The notes under the pieces are model-generated. The model worked only from the letters and a program-made list of their open reading frames with translations. It was not told the DNA's origin and did not search any database. A stretch of DNA of 64,000 nt from Podarcis raffonei. Its lineage: Eukaryota; Chordata; Lepidosauria; Squamata; Lacertidae. The position numbers and the translations under genes are program-made. This document shows positions 11,560 to 24,335 of the stretch, piece after piece. Location: contig NC_070603.1 of the NCBI RefSeq assembly GCF_027172205.1, positions 38,326,501 to 38,390,500 of the forward strand. The letters run 5' to 3'. Within the stretch, counting starts at the first letter, position 1. Each line of letters starts with the position of its first letter.

Positions 11560-11876
11560 TGTTTATCAGGGCAATTAAATGTGATCACATTTTCAATCCC
11601 ACTTGTGCCTACAAAAGCTTTGGGGCAGTCCTACTGCTTCTTTCTCAATAGGTGCATGTCCCATAGTTTCCTGCTAAAATCCTGTCAAGTGTTTATTTCC
11701 CCCCCCACCCCCACTTCTGTTGTGCTATAGCAACAGAATCCCCATCCAACGATCCAATAGCATTGGGGAGATGTTGCAGAACCACTAATAAAGCAGAATG
11801 ATGTCTGGATAGTTCAACATAATTGCACCACTAATGCACTATTTTTGCATCGATTATATGCTGCAGAATGCACCCA
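11560..11876 (+). repeat. unassigned dispersed repeat, copy B
   Basis: Partner of copy A in the same orientation, about 315 bp. It carries a C-rich insertion near 11700. No LTR, tRNA-like head or inverted termini are visible. Confidence 0.65.
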
Positions 11877-13596
11877 TTTAAAAAGAAGATGTGGAGGGGC
11901 CCATAGTGGGAGTCCTGTTTTCCTCACATTGTGTACAGATTGCCCATTCTGATAAGTGCTTGAACAGGCTCTCAGTCTCTGCAGAGCTCATTACACCACT
12001 GCACTGCCACCAGTTATCAGGGAAAGTGCTGTTCAATGCCTGGTACTGATCACTGCAATCCCACCCTTGTGTCTGCACCAAGCCACCAGCCCTGTGAGGT
12101 TCCAAAGAGATAAGGAAGGAAAAGGAAGGAAGTGTGAACACAGCACACAATTCCTTGCCCACTGAATATCCCCTGGTGTGCCTTAGCCCTGGGGACAGGA
12201 GTGCCAGCTTAGCCCCACAACCATGGGTGCCCGGGGCTGTGGGTGCCATGCAGAGTACATGGCCCTGACACTGAAATCTGTGGATGCCCAGCCCCTTCAT
12301 GGGGAATTTTGTGGGTGCTCAGGCACCCAAGGCCCCAGGGAGTTGGCACCTATGCCTGAGGAGATGTTGCCAGCACTGGGCACAACTGGTCTCTCCTTTC
12401 AAGAAAGCATTACCAATACAGTTTATGTCTACTTCAGGTATTCATATAGACCATGCTGCCCTCGCCCCACCCCATCCCAATTATTGCATAATTGGCAATC
12501 CTTGCTACATTCAGTTCATGGTCGCTGCATAGCACTCTACCAGCCAACTTTCTTTAACAAAGGCCTACAAATATATCCTTATTCCTACATGCCACTGTCA
12601 TATTTCTAGGTGCCCAGAAGAATTTTTAGTAGTCTTGCTCAAGGCGTCTGATCTATCTTAGGTAGATAATAAATATCCATATGCAGCTGCATGTAGGCTT
12701 TCTCCTGCAGATAAATGATTTAACAAAAGCAAAAGCTTTGTGGAAAAGCCAGATCCTTGCTGGCAGGGCTAATGGTGGAGGTTTGAGCAATCCTGATGAT
12801 AAATCCCAGGAATACTTCCTCTTCTGATGTTATAAAGTGGAGGGGGAAATCATGGTATGATGAACTATCGAGCATATAAGTGTTACAGGAATTTAAACAA
12901 GACTAATCTCAGTAAAAGATTAAGCCAGTGAAATGATGACACACGAAAAGTCAAACACAATCTATATGAAGAAATTATATGGCCCTGTATTCTTCTTCCT
13001 TGGAGATCACTCGTAGCCGAGTAAGATGATCTTCCATAAACACAGGTTTAACAATGAGTCCTTAAGTGACTGTACAGTCCAATTCTGGATCCAGTCTGTT
13101 TCCTTTTGGGAAGACAGGCAAACTAATGCCCTGTATATGAACATGCAAAATAGAAGGATGGCAAACTCAAAAATCCTATCTAGTGAAAAGATCCTGCAGC
13201 AAAGAAGGAAAAATGGTGGAAGGGGAAATGGTGACATGTATAAAGAAAATCATAATAGACTGAAAATCATGTATGTTTGTAGGAGGCACCATTTGTGAAT
13301 ACTGTATTAAAGTAGATGCATACATTAGCAGAAAGCTGTGTGAAGCAGTAACTGAGTTTGTGCTTTCACAATCTGTGCTGGCTGGTTTTGGGTCTCAGCA
13401 TAATTTGACTCTGCCCCTTGATTGCCACATGTGCATAATATGCATCTCAGCTGCTGGGTACTTGGGGCTTGACAGCAATACTCTCACCCATTGCATGGGC
13501 CTTCGTTGCTTAAAAGGGAGACGGGAGCACTGTTTTAGTGATTAGAAGGCGTAGTAACCCCCCCTCTTTTTTTAAGACCATGGTAAGGTATCGATT
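11877..13596. other. no gene or recognised element
   Basis: Frames of up to 140 codons overlap on both strands around 11880-12600 with no domain resemblance and no splice support. Confidence 0.5.
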
Positions 13597-13962
13597 GGGA
13601 CGCGGGTGGCGCTGTGGGTAAAACCTCAGCGCCTAGGACTTGCCGATTGCATGGTCGGCGGTTCGGATCCCCGCGGCGGGGTGAGCTCCTGTCGTTCGGT
13701 CCCAGCTTCTGCCCACCTAGCAGTTCGAAAGCACCCCTAAGTGCAAGTAGATAAATAGGTACCGCTTTATAGCAGGAAGGTAAATGGCGTTTCCGTGTGC
13801 TGCTCTGGTGCCGGTTCACCAGAGCAGATTCATCACGCTGGCCACGTGACCCAGAAGTGTCTGCGGACAGCGCTGGCTCCCAGCCTCTAGAGTGAGATGA
13901 GCGCACAACCCTAGAGTCTGTCAAGACTGGCCCGTACGGGCAGGGGTACCTTTACCTTTTTT
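13597..13962 (+). mobile_element. Sauria-type SINE, full length
   Basis: Starts GGACGCGGGTGGCGCTGTGG and ends TACCTTTACCTTTT. The flanks AAGGTATCGATT (13585-13596) and AAGGTACAGATT (13963-13974) form a 12-bp duplication with two differences. The CACGTGACCCAGAAGTGTCT variant of the body is shared with the copy at 16946, so the two belong to one subfamily. Confidence 0.9.
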
Positions 13963-13974
13963 AAGGTACAGATT

Positions 13975-16694
13975 AACCCCCTGGCTTCTCTGCACAATGA
14001 GTAGCTAAAATGAATAAAGTGCCCTATGTTCTGGCTGTGTATACAAAGCCCCAAATCCTTTTGCTTCAATTTAAAACAAACAAACAAAGAAACCTGTTCA
14101 TCATGCATCAATAAATGTTGCTAGAGCTAGTATGAAAAATGAAAAAAGAGAAAAAATAGTTGCACCATATGTTCTTAGCATGCACTGCTCCTTAACCATC
14201 AAAATCTTGAATGAATGGCAAATTTCCTCTCCCATTCTGAAACAGAGACCCTGAGAAATCCTAGAATTACAAAATGAACACACAAATGCTTGGACAAGAG
14301 CTGGAAAATGAGTACTAATCAGTGTCAGTAAATGACAATCAGTGGTATGCAAGGAGAAGCCAACAAAGGTATTGAATAAATAAAGGAGCCCATCTTCTTA
14401 AGAGCCAAGGATGTGGTGAAGCAACAAGGGAGGTGGATCCCCACAACTGGAAGGTTTCTGACCCAATGGTAGAGGGTCTTACCCACTGAAAGGTCAGAAG
14501 TCAGGAACAGAGCAAGTATGTTGAAACCAGACTGGCTGTTCAGCCACAAGAAAGGAAATGACTCATGTAGGAAGCTGATAGGTGATCCATGTGAATTGGT
14601 TAGATTTCATAATCCTAAAGTCTCCAGGCAAACATGACCAAGCACGGTGGCTTTTGTTTACTGGCTGAAAAATGTAACTATGCTATCAACTCATCAAGAG
14701 AGGCAGTTACTTGAAACAAGGGCACAGTGTTTTCCACGGCAGAGAATGGGTGCTTTTTAGTGGAGGGATTGGAAGAGAGAGAAGTGATGTGTTGGAAGAG
14801 AGAAGAGAGCTGACCTTTAATATGTTGTGGTCAATTCCAGCTGCAAACTCAGGCTGTTCTAGTTCATGTGACTTTACAAAACTAGGCCACAGGAATTTCT
14901 TCTTGCTCGCTAAAGGGGAAACATAAAGCTCTTTCTCTGGATAACAGCTAGTGGCCACTCCCAGATTAAAAGAAGCCTTCCCTCAATGCCTTGCCTGCTC
15001 TCTTCCTATGATTTCAAGGATAAAGCTTGATTCTTTGAAAGCAAACAGAATCTCGTATGCAGAGGGTGTCTAGACTGGAGCAAGCTAAATTCTGAAAGAT
15101 AGACGAAAAATGCCCAAGCAACAAATCACAGGTTGGATTTTGCAAGCTGAAGCAAAAATAAATCAGAAGCTGAGCTGAGGTCTGGCAGACTTGCAGAGTT
15201 TGTGGCTCAGGTGCCAACCTAATTTTAAACTTCCTTCCCAACAATTAAAATATTTCTGCAAGGTGAGCTTTCATGGCAAGTCCTTGAGGCGGTTTTCATT
15301 CACTATATGCTCCTCCCCTGCTGCATCATCCCACACATTTAAATTTCCCAATTTAGAAATGCCTAAATTAGGGAGGATCAATGGTTCTCGGTATTTTCCA
15401 AGTGCCAGCATTGTGGAAGAAGAATTGCCCAACACGTCTTGCAAAGGAAGATTGTCACTCTTCCATTGTTCTCCTATGGAATCACATATTAGATCTGATA
15501 TAGACTGCAGACAATGCATATGGTGAGGCATGGGAGAAAGTCTACGACGACAAATAAAGAAAAGTCTTATCCCTTGCCCTCATACTTAATAAATGTTCTC
15601 AGGAGATTTGACAGTCCAATTTTTCTCCTGATGAGTGAAAGGCAGCTCTCAGTAAAAATGTTATTCCATTCGTTCCCTTCAGAGATTGAGTTATTGCCAT
15701 AATCGGTGAAGATTTTCCCACTGACACAAAAGCTCTTTTAGCAAGGCCTTATAGGCTTGGCCATTGGGTTTATTCTTCATTTGGCCTCAAGGATTAGGTG
15801 AAAATTAGTGCTTTCTTTTTTTTATTGCATTTAAGGTACACTAAGCATTCTGCCTCCAACAGCAGTTACCTAGGACTCAAAGCCCAACTAACTTGTTTCT
15901 TGAGCTTGACATTATTATTAGAATTTCAATCAACACAATAATCAAGACAGGAAAGTGTATTTTTTATTAGAAACAATAAAATGGGATAAATGTATAACGA
16001 TTGCTCAACTTCTGGCAATTTAACTGGCCAAGACAGGCTTCTGCAGGCTCCTTGCCAGTGATGAGTAAGATGGCATTGGAACAGTGGTAACACTTTCTTC
16101 ACCAAGCCATGGACAGTTAGTGTAAAATATAAAATGAACTTCATATCTAAATATTCCTCATTAATCTGAACAGAAGTTTCATTCATCTTTGGCATCTAGC
16201 GGCCTACTGTGTTGCAAGGGGCAACTGTTGTGGTTGGCGAGGTCCAGCTGTTCTGATTGACTATTTTTAGTGAGCAAATCCAGCAAGAAAAAACAAGCAG
16301 TTGTTAATTTTGCAATCACTTTTTTTTTTGCATCATTTAGCAGTTGTTTCAGATTCCATATCAGTAGCAATTGTTACACAATAATGAACTATGAAGGGAT
16401 CATTGTCAAACAGTGGGGAGGCAACAGCTGGAGTTCTTCAGGGTATGGCTCCAGAACTGGCTCTGCTTAGTGTTCTTGGTACGCATCCAGATGGCATTGT
16501 TGCCCATAGCTGCTTAAGCACTGTAGCGCTAAACCAGAAGTAGGGGAGAAGTTACCTCCAAAGAAAAAAAGAGGTCTCAACTAATGGGGGTGGGGTTAGT
16601 TATGCTACAATGTCAGCTTGGAATGTTGCATTTAGCCTGCTGCCATCTAGTGTAGCACAGTCCCTGTGTGGTTTGTGGTTGCCAGGCATGCCAA
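13975..16694. other. no gene or recognised element
   Basis: About 2.7 kb of unique-looking sequence. Frames do not exceed about 110 codons and show no domain resemblance. Confidence 0.5.
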
Positions 16695-16914
16695 ATATGA
16701 ATATATGAAACTGCTTTATATGGTGAGTTAGACCTTTGGTCCATCTATCCCAGGATTTACTGTAAGCAGCAAGTGGCTGTCCAAAATCAGCTCCCCGGAA
16801 TCTTAAGTGGAGATCTTTTTCAACCCTGTTACATTATATGCCTGTGTTGGAGATGCCAGAGACCCTGTACACGCAAAGCCTGTTTTCTACCAATGAGCTA
16901 CAGACTCTTTGGCT
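16695..16914 (-). mobile_element. tRNA-derived SINE (same family as 11299), diverged
   Basis: On the plus strand it runs from CTGCTTTATATGGTGAGTTA through GACCTTTGGTCCATCTATCC to CCAATGAGCTACAGACTCTT, the reverse complement of the family's 3' end and tRNA-like head. Confidence 0.68.
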
Positions 16915-16945
16915 TGATACTTGCAAAGCCCTCCATTTGGAAGTA

Positions 16946-17297
16946 AAAGGTAAAGGTAAAGGTACCCCTGCCCGTACGGGCCAGTCGTGTCCGACTCTAG
17001 GGTTGTGCGCCCATCTCACTTAAGAGGCCAGCGCTGTCCGCAGACACTTCCGGGTCACGTGGCCAGCGTGACGAAGCTGCTCTGGCGAGCCAGCACCAGC
17101 GCAGCACACGAAAACGCTGTTTACCTTCCCGCTATAAAGCGGTACCTATTTATCTACTTGCACTTCGAACTGCTAGGTGGGCAGGAGCTGGGACCGAAAG
17201 ACGGGAGCTCACCCCGCCGCGGGGATTCGAACCGCCGACCATGCAATCGGCAAGTCCTAGGCGCTGAGGTTTTACCCACAGCCTCACCCGCGTCCCT
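16946..17297 (-). mobile_element. Sauria-type SINE, full length
   Basis: Minus-strand copy that begins, on the plus strand, with AAAGGTAAAGGTAAAGGTAC and ends at the tRNA-like head CCGCGTCCC. Flanks CCATTTGGAAGTA (16933-16945) and CCAATTGGAAGTA (17301-17313) are a 13-bp duplication with one mismatch. Confidence 0.9.
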
Positions 17298-17666
17298 GAT
17301 CCAATTGGAAGTACCGTTGTTTAAATAACCAAATAATGCACTGAGCAGATTTTCAAGTTGTCACAAAATGTGCATGGGCTATGAGCAATTTTGAGGATGA
17401 ATTTGGGTTCCACCAATTACACTGATAACCTAAAGGGTTAGATGAATGAAGTTAAGCAAGAATTTTACAGTGCTATGTCTAGCAGAAAAAGCAAACGTCA
17501 CAAGCAGAGCTTCTGAATAGGTAGTAGAGCTGTTGAGAACCATAGTGGAAATGGATACATGCTAAACGAGATGAAGGAAGGAGCTTACCCAAAATCCTTC
17601 ATGAGTCAGAATCAGAAGGAAACTTGCCAGCCTTTTATACCATGCTTGGTTTCATTATACCCAGTA

Positions 17667-17907
17667 CAGTGGTACCTCTAGATACGAACTTAATTCGTTC
17701 CGGAGGTCCGTTCTTAACCTAAAACTGTTCTTAACTAGAGGCGTGCTTTCGCTAATGGGGCCTCTTGCTGCCACTGCGCCGCCAGCACACGATTTCTGTT
17801 CTCATCCTGGGGCAAAGTTCTCAACTCGAGGTAACTCTTCCAGGCTAGCGGAGTTTGTAACCTGAAGCGTTTGTAACCTGAGGCGTTTGTAACTCGAGGT
17901 ACCACTG
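17667..17907. mobile_element. Tigger-like MITE copy 1
   Basis: Terminal inverted repeats CAGTGGTACCTC and GAGGTACCACTG, with TA on each side (Tc1/mariner target duplication). The interior has AATGGGGCCTCTTGCTGCC. The CAGTGGTACCTCG end resembles Tigger1 (CAGGCATACCTCG), so it is probably a pogo/Tigger nonautonomous element. Confidence 0.88.
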
Positions 17908-19087
17908 TATTTACTGATGCAAAAATTCAGGAAAACAGTGGCCCAATTACAAAACTTGTCATATTTTCAAACGTGCTGATTTTGGAAGACTTTTGTAAGT
18001 ATCCAAATACCTGGAAAAGCTTTCCTTCACCCACATTATGAAGGTTATGAATCATAATCCTCAATAGACTAGGTTCTTAGGACACTTGTTCTGGTGGCCA
18101 TCTGTGGTATGTTATTCCTGTACCCTACTCAACAATGATGTGCTCTGTGCTTTGAAAACACTGGCAAGGAATTTACCCATGTCCTTTTAAATACATCCCA
18201 GGCCATTTGGCCATGCTGTACACTTCCAAGACCTCTACATAAATCAGACCCAGTTCCCAGTTCCTTGCTTGGCAAAAATCAGATGCGGATTAATGTATCC
18301 GGTAGAGTGGAAGTCCTCCTCCATAAAAATCCTGCTACAATTTAGCTGCTGACTACCAAAAAGCATAGTTACGCCTGTCCACTGTAATGCGACCCAGTCT
18401 TCAGAGAATCAGAGTTGTGGTTACCACTCCAGGGATTAATGAATAAATACAGCTGATCAGTTTCACAGTAACAGTAATTATTCTTCCTGCAATAACAGGG
18501 CTCTATTATTGGTATATGCCAAACCAATCTTTATTTGCCAATCTAATAGATAACCTGGCTTTCAGGTCACATATTACTTTATTATTAGGACTCTCCCAGT
18601 TTTTCAGAACTTGCAACATAATTAAACTGGAATACCGTGAGCTCAGACTGTGCAATCATTCAGGAGAATTCCAGTGACTCAGTATCTTTGCAAGAATGAA
18701 TTCCAAATTCTGTTACTAGAGGATTGTTCACTGCATGGTTCAAAGGCTCAACTGCTCTGAGTTGGTCCCATGTCAGGAAATACATACTAGATCTGATTTA
18801 TGTACAGGTTTTAGAAGTGGACAGATGGTGCTAGTGTTTTGCAAGCTAGTGGCTACACAGTTTATTTCTGTTTATTCAGAAGAATTTATAAACTGCCCCA
18901 ACAATCCCTAAGTGGTATACACACAGTCATTTTAAACAATTATTAACATATAAATAAAACCAGCAAAATTTAAGAGCAAGTATACACAACTTGTTTTCAT
19001 GTCCAGATAATGAATAGCTCTATCAATTCTCAGGTATTGGTTTGCTGACAATCTATAGGACATGTCCAAGATGTACAAATGTGAAAG

Positions 19088-19300
19088 GCAGAGTGGTGCA
19101 GTGGTTACAGGGTTGGACTAGGACCAGGGAGACCCAAGTTCAAATCCCCACTTAGCCATGAAGCTCCAGTGCCACCTTGAACCAGTCAGCATCTGTCAGC
19201 TTAGCCTACTTCACAGCAAATGTTAACAGTGGAGGAAAGAGTGATGGCACACTGCATAAAGCTCATCTGAGGAATAGTGGGATACAAATGAAATAATCCT
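19088..19300 (+). mobile_element. second tRNA-derived SINE family (GTGGTGCAGTGGTTA head)
   Basis: Head AGAGTGGTGCAGTGGTTACA, B-box-like CAAGTTCAAATCCCCACTTA, body CAGCTTAGCCTACTTCACAG and end AGTGGGATACAAATGAAATA. The layout resembles MIR/CORE-type SINEs. A second copy lies reversed at 44343-44577. Confidence 0.68.
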
Positions 19301-19323
19301 TAATGAAAGTCTCCACATGATTC

Positions 19324-19406
19324 AGTTGTGATTGCTGCATCTCAGGGGGTTGAAATTGATGACCCTTGGGATACTTTCCAATTCTGCAATCCTATGATTC
19401 TATGTG
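19324..19406 (+). mobile_element. CR1-type 3' end
   Basis: GATTGCTGCATCTCAGGGG, then TTCCAATTCTGCAATCCTAT and ATGATTCTATG, the octamer-repeat terminus of CR1. Confidence 0.62.
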
Positions 19407-20455
19407 ATGGTGGTTCCATTTTGTTGAGTTCACATGTAAATCAATGCAAACTGGCTCTGTCTAGTATAATTGTACATGTATTATGGACTGCAAGCAAGCC
19501 AAGATCTGAGTGGTCATAATGAAAAAATAAATAGCAGAGCACCCTGACTAGATGCAGTTGCACCAGAATGCACTCAAATGATGCATGCCCAGAACAGCAA
19601 CTCACATAGGGGCAAGCTCATTTGAGAGCTAATAGATCTTACTCTTATGTACATGAATGCCTTGTCTCTTAGAAGTTCAAGAAACACAGCACTAGAATTT
19701 TAGGAGCCTCTCTCCTCCCCTTCACAGAGCCATTCCTTTCAGGGGAGAGTTACTGTAGTTTCTGGCTCTGCAAATAGTTTGAGATCATAGTACACTCTTT
19801 GCCAAAGTGTGTGATAAATCTGTGGCTGTATTACAACATGCTCTCTTCTGCTAACCAGCAGACTTCTGAGCATCCAAAAACACTCAGGAAATGAAGTCTA
19901 GTGAGAAAAAAACTATCTACATTGCCTTCTGTCTGTGTCAGCCTGATGAATAATGACCACTAATATAAGTTTCCAACCAACAAAATAAAAATTCCTTGCA
20001 TTGCTAATAAGCTGGAGAGAAAAACAGGCCATTGATTCATTGGCTACCGGTGTCATAACAACTCAAAACGAAGAGCTCTGCTACCATTTGGGCAAAGATG
20101 TTGGCGTTGCCCCTAGCAACCACCTGGGCCTTCAGTCTTGTTTGCTGTAGCCATGTGGGATTTATTTCTAGGAAACTTCATAGGTCACATACAGTTCAGG
20201 GCAGCTAACATTGATAGCCTGGACCCTTACTCACAGCTGAAGAGAAATATGAGCACTTTGCTGACCATTGTGGAATTTTGCAAGTACCTTGCTGAGATGA
20301 AAAAGATTCCTATTTCCTGTATGGAGACCTAACTTCACTTTAGCCTTTGGTCCAATTTTATTGCTGAACAAACAAGACGTAAAGTCAGCAGGCATCGAGA
20401 TGTAGAGCTTCTTTCACCTACATTGGCTGTTCTGGACATTCATCTGACCTCTAAG

Positions 20456-20650
20456 GCCCCATCTGAACTATACATTCAAAACAGTATCATACCACTTTAA
20501 ACAATCTTTGCTTCCTGCAAAGAATCCTGGGAAGTGTTAAAGGCTCTGAGAATTGTTAGGCAGCCCTATTCTGCAAACTACAGTTCCCAAAAATCTTTGG
20601 AGTAAGCCATGACTGTTTAAAGTTGTATGAGGTTACTTGTGGTTCAGTAA
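20456..20650. mobile_element. hairpin MITE with AGAATCCTGGGA core
   Basis: CCACTTTAAACAATCTTTGC, CTGCAAAGAATCCTGGGAAG, AAACTACAGTTCCCAAAAAT and CATGACTGTTTAAAGTTGTA form imperfect inverted arms. Relatives lie at 22500, 46345 and 47283. Confidence 0.6.
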
Positions 20651-21451
20651 TTTCCTCAGTACGTATTATATGCAAATGCGTGTAGGTGAACCACAATGGC
20701 CTCTCTTTATTTCCACAAACAGGAAGCAAACATGCATTTCACACTCCACAGGTAGCCTCTGACTGGGGTGCAATTTGCAGCAGTAGCAGGTAATGCAATT
20801 TTAAGCTGCCCCTCATCTCTGCTTGCCACTGCAAATCACAAACATTGTTTTTCCTTAGGAGGGAGGGAGGCCACCAATGTTCAGTTGCACAATGTGGAGT
20901 CAGGCCAAGACACCCTGACATCTGCTCTGGTTCCTTTGTACCTGCCAATTTATATTCTCCCAACTTTTTTTTCTTACGCTTATGCCCGTTGACTCCTTAG
21001 CATGCAGGCCATTTTCAGTTTCAAGTAACACATGCTCATTTAAATTAACTTAGCGATTTCCAGTCCCTACATCTCCAGAGTGAGGAGATCTATTTGACAA
21101 GCTCCTAGTCCTCAGAGTTGCAGAGAAACTTTAAAACAAGTACACAGTTTACAGGTATACTGAAAGTTTAGGGTTGCTTCTCATGAGTTTGATTCTTGTT
21201 CTACAACATATTTTCCCATGTGGTGGAAAACATAATATATAAAGTACCTCATACTGCAACCCATGAAACTGCCCTATAAAACCATGAGAAGTCACAATAG
21301 GGATTCTAGAGTTCAAAAGTAAGGGGGGGAGAACTACCATTTTAAAACACTAATTGGTTCACATTCAAACTGTAATCCGGAATAAATTCTGGAGAGATAC
21401 AGCAGCAGAATATACATGTGCTTCCCCCCCCCTTTTTTTTTTACTGGTCTA

Positions 21452-21530
21452 AGGATTTAGTTTGTAATCCTAACCCCTATTTACCTAGAAGTAGGTCCCA
21501 CTGAATTCAATGCAATGTAATTCTGAGCAG
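21452..21530. repeat. dispersed short repeat with CAATCCT/GTAATCC ends
   Basis: TTTGTAATCCTAACCCCTAT, CTAGAAGTAGGTCCCACTGA and ATTCAATGCAATGTAATTCT, the family of 2338. Confidence 0.5.
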
Positions 21531-22499
21531 ACCTGGCCAAAGTTTTCAGACTTCATGTGCTTATTTCCCTCATCAGCTTTTGCTGCTAATGCTTTCCCTA
21601 TTGCACCAGGCAACTTTGATCTTTCCAGAGCAGTTAACCACACAACAGATAAAACAAAACGAACAACCCAGGCTCTGTATGCCGCAAGAGAGCCCATGTG
21701 ATGGATGCAAAGCCCCTGAAGAAACATTTCCCCCTCTGCTCACCTGTGTTCGATGTCTTCCTCATGCTGCTCTTGTCCCAGCTGTTACATAGGAAGCCAG
21801 CAAAGTTTCTTCAAGCTACTCCGGCAAATAATCCCCAGGGTGATCTGCGTCTGCTTTATAATCCTTTTGTTCCAGCAGGCAGGGCTCAGCAGGGAAAGTG
21901 TACTCCTCCTACGTGTTACATGCATATACAGACACAGTTGCAGCTGAGGAGGGAGTCCACAGCACTCCCATTAATTAGAACACACCTTTTCTAATCTGAT
22001 GTGCAGTCATGGGGTTGTTCCAACTAGGCTAAAGCTGAAGGAGGCGGCTAGCGGAAGAGCTCAGCTGCTGTGGCAGCACTTTAACCTTTCCCCCCCTCTG
22101 TGAGCAAATCAGGCTTGGTGCATGTCCCTGCCCACTCCAGGCCTCGGAGATTCCCTTCAGGTTTAACCTGTGTGCTCTGGGGGAGGTATTCTGACTCCCC
22201 ACCCACTGGGTCCCACACCCACCCACTGGCTTTTTCTCTGTGTGTGCCTTGCTCCCTGCTCCTCCCCGTAGCTCAGGTCAGAGTTAGGTCTAGAGGCAAG
22301 CAGGCACTAGTTCAAAGGACATCAGGGCCTGTCTGGCTGTTTACGGTAAACACAAAGCTCCTCTTTCCCCTCTGAAAGGAGAGACTTGCACAAGGCTGCT
22401 GGTTACGTAAGCACATTGGTTCAAATCCTGTAGTGTAGACTTAGGAGACTACGTGTCTGTGTGCAGCCAGTCATTGTTTGGAGGGAACTGGGCATGCCA

Positions 22500-22700
22500 G
22501 GCAGCTACTTTAGGCATTGTACACACTATACCTTGAGGGCACCTTTGAAGTACTGTTCTTTCCCTCCCAAGAACTCTGGACCACTGTAGTTTACCCCTCA
22601 CAGAATTATATTTCCCAGCAACATTTAACAAGCGACCAAACCCAGAATTCTTTGAGGGGGGAAATGTGTTTTGAATGTGCTTTAAAGGTATAGCGTGTCC
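22500..22700. mobile_element. hairpin MITE, same family as 20456
   Basis: Contains GGACCACTGTAGTTTACCCC, ATATTTCCCAGCAACATTTA and ACCCAGAATTCTTTGAGGGG, ending GTGCTTTAAAGGTATAGCGT. Confidence 0.6.
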
Positions 22701-22790
22701 ACAACCTAAGTTTCCACATCACATGACTAATATTTTATTTAAAGGAGGCTTGGGTACCTGAGCACCTTGTGTGACATCTGATCTTTTGCA

Positions 22791-22793
<3 letters not shown>

Positions 22794-22834
<41 letters not shown>
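22794..22834. repeat. (GT)n microsatellite
   Basis: About twenty GT units, followed by a G-run. Confidence 0.97.
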
Positions 22835-22837
<3 letters not shown>

Positions 22838-23190
22838 GGGGGAGGGCAGGGAAGACACCTGCAATAAATTGCAGGTAATTGGGGATCAGGAAAACGAGTG
22901 AAGAGATGGGAAAACATTAAAAGTAAGGAAAGGGTCTGAAACATTATAGGTCCTGTTTTTTAAAAGATGAAGAAAAAGGAGTCATTGCCTGGGCTAAAAA
23001 GGGTGAGCTGTTCTTGCAGCATTCACAAGAGATACCAGCTTGCTGATTATTATTATTTTTTAAATCAGCCTACTGGGAGGGTTTTTCTACTTATGCATTC
23101 ATGCATGCTAATTTCTGGCTGCTTGAATTATATGGTAAAACCAGGATTAGAAAAAAGGGCTGCACTATTTTATTTTATTTTACTTTTATA

Positions 23191-23300
23191 CAGGCATGCC
23201 TCAGGAATGCCTCAGGGATATTGTGGGTTCAGTTCCAGACCACGGCAATAAGAAACAAATATTACAATAAAGCCAGTCACACACATTTTAGACTTAAAGG
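23191..23300 (+). mobile_element. Tigger1-like DNA transposon fragment
   Basis: Starts CAGGCATGCCTCAGGAATGC after TA, then ATATTGTGGGTTCAGTTCCA, GACCACGGCAATAAGAAACA and ATAAAGCCAGTCACACACA, the recognisable 5' end of Tigger1. The 3' side is missing. Confidence 0.8.
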
Positions 23301-23714
23301 GGGGGGAAATCAATTGAAAAGGGATGTGCATATCATTCATATTCATCTTCATAATAAAAATAACTTGAATGTAGGCAGGCAATTTACTCAGGAGGAGCAT
23401 CCACCCCACATCCCTATGCAGGAAAAGAGGTGGATCCCTTGCATCGACTTTAGACTAGAAGAACAGGAATCTGTGTAGAGGACAACCACTATTAAGAAGG
23501 TACAACTGTCTCACCCTAGAAGACACAGCCCAAAAAACCTTCTGTATCTTTAGTAGGCCTGTAAAATTTCAGCACATGGACCATGTCACTCAGGGATAAG
23601 AAAAGCTGCTCCTCCTGTAATTCTCTCTTCTGCCCAACTAATAAAAACGCAAAAGCTCTGTCCTCATGAGAAGATGCATGGAATCAATTGGTGCAGCAGA
23701 ATCCAAGCACAGTA

Positions 23715-24062
23715 AGGTAAAGGTAAAGAACCCCTGGACAGTTAAGACCAGTCAAAGGTGACTATGGGGTGTGGTGCTCATCTTGCTTCATGCCGAGGGA
23801 GCCGGCGTTTGTCCACAGACAGCTTTCTGGGTCGTGGCCAGCATGACTATACTGCTTCTGGTGCAACGGAACACCCTAACAGAAACCAGAGCACACAGAA
23901 GCGACGTTTACCTTCCCGTTGCAGCAGTACCTATTTATCTACTTGCACTGGTGTGCTTTCGAACTGCTAGGTTGGCAGGAGCTGGGACAGAGCAACAGGA
24001 GCTCATCCCATTGTGCAGATTCGAACTGCCAACTTTCCGATCAGTTTAGACCACAGCTCCAC
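23715..24062 (-). mobile_element. Sauria-type SINE, older diverged copy
   Basis: The 3' end (GGTAAAGGTAAAGAACCCCT on the plus strand), the TACCTATTTATCTACTTGCA block and the degraded tRNA-like head are all recognisable but carry many substitutions. The target-site duplication is no longer clear. Confidence 0.85.
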
Positions 24063-24139
24063 CTGCTCACTTTGCAGCACCAGTTACCTGCTACTAAAGG
24101 ACTAGAAACATCTTTTGAGGTCAGCTATTGGCAGATAAA

Positions 24140-24335
24140 GCCACCAGTGGCTACTAGCTACAATGGTTATTGTTCTCCCTCCACTGAATACCATTTTCTG
24201 GGAATGACAAGTGGGAAGAGAGCACCACTGTGCTCAGGTTTACCACAGGCACCTGGTTGGTGACTGTGAAAACAGGATGCTGGATGAGGTAGGGCCCTTT
24301 TTGGCCTGATCCAGCAGAGCTGTTCTTAAGTTCAG
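24140..24335 (+). mobile_element. CR1-like LINE 3' fragment
   Basis: GGCTACTAGCTACAATGG, CACCTGGTTGGTGACTGTG, AAACAGGATGCTGGATGAGG and TTTTTGGCCTGATCCAGCAG in order. It is the plus-strand relative of the fragment at 3484. Confidence 0.6.
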
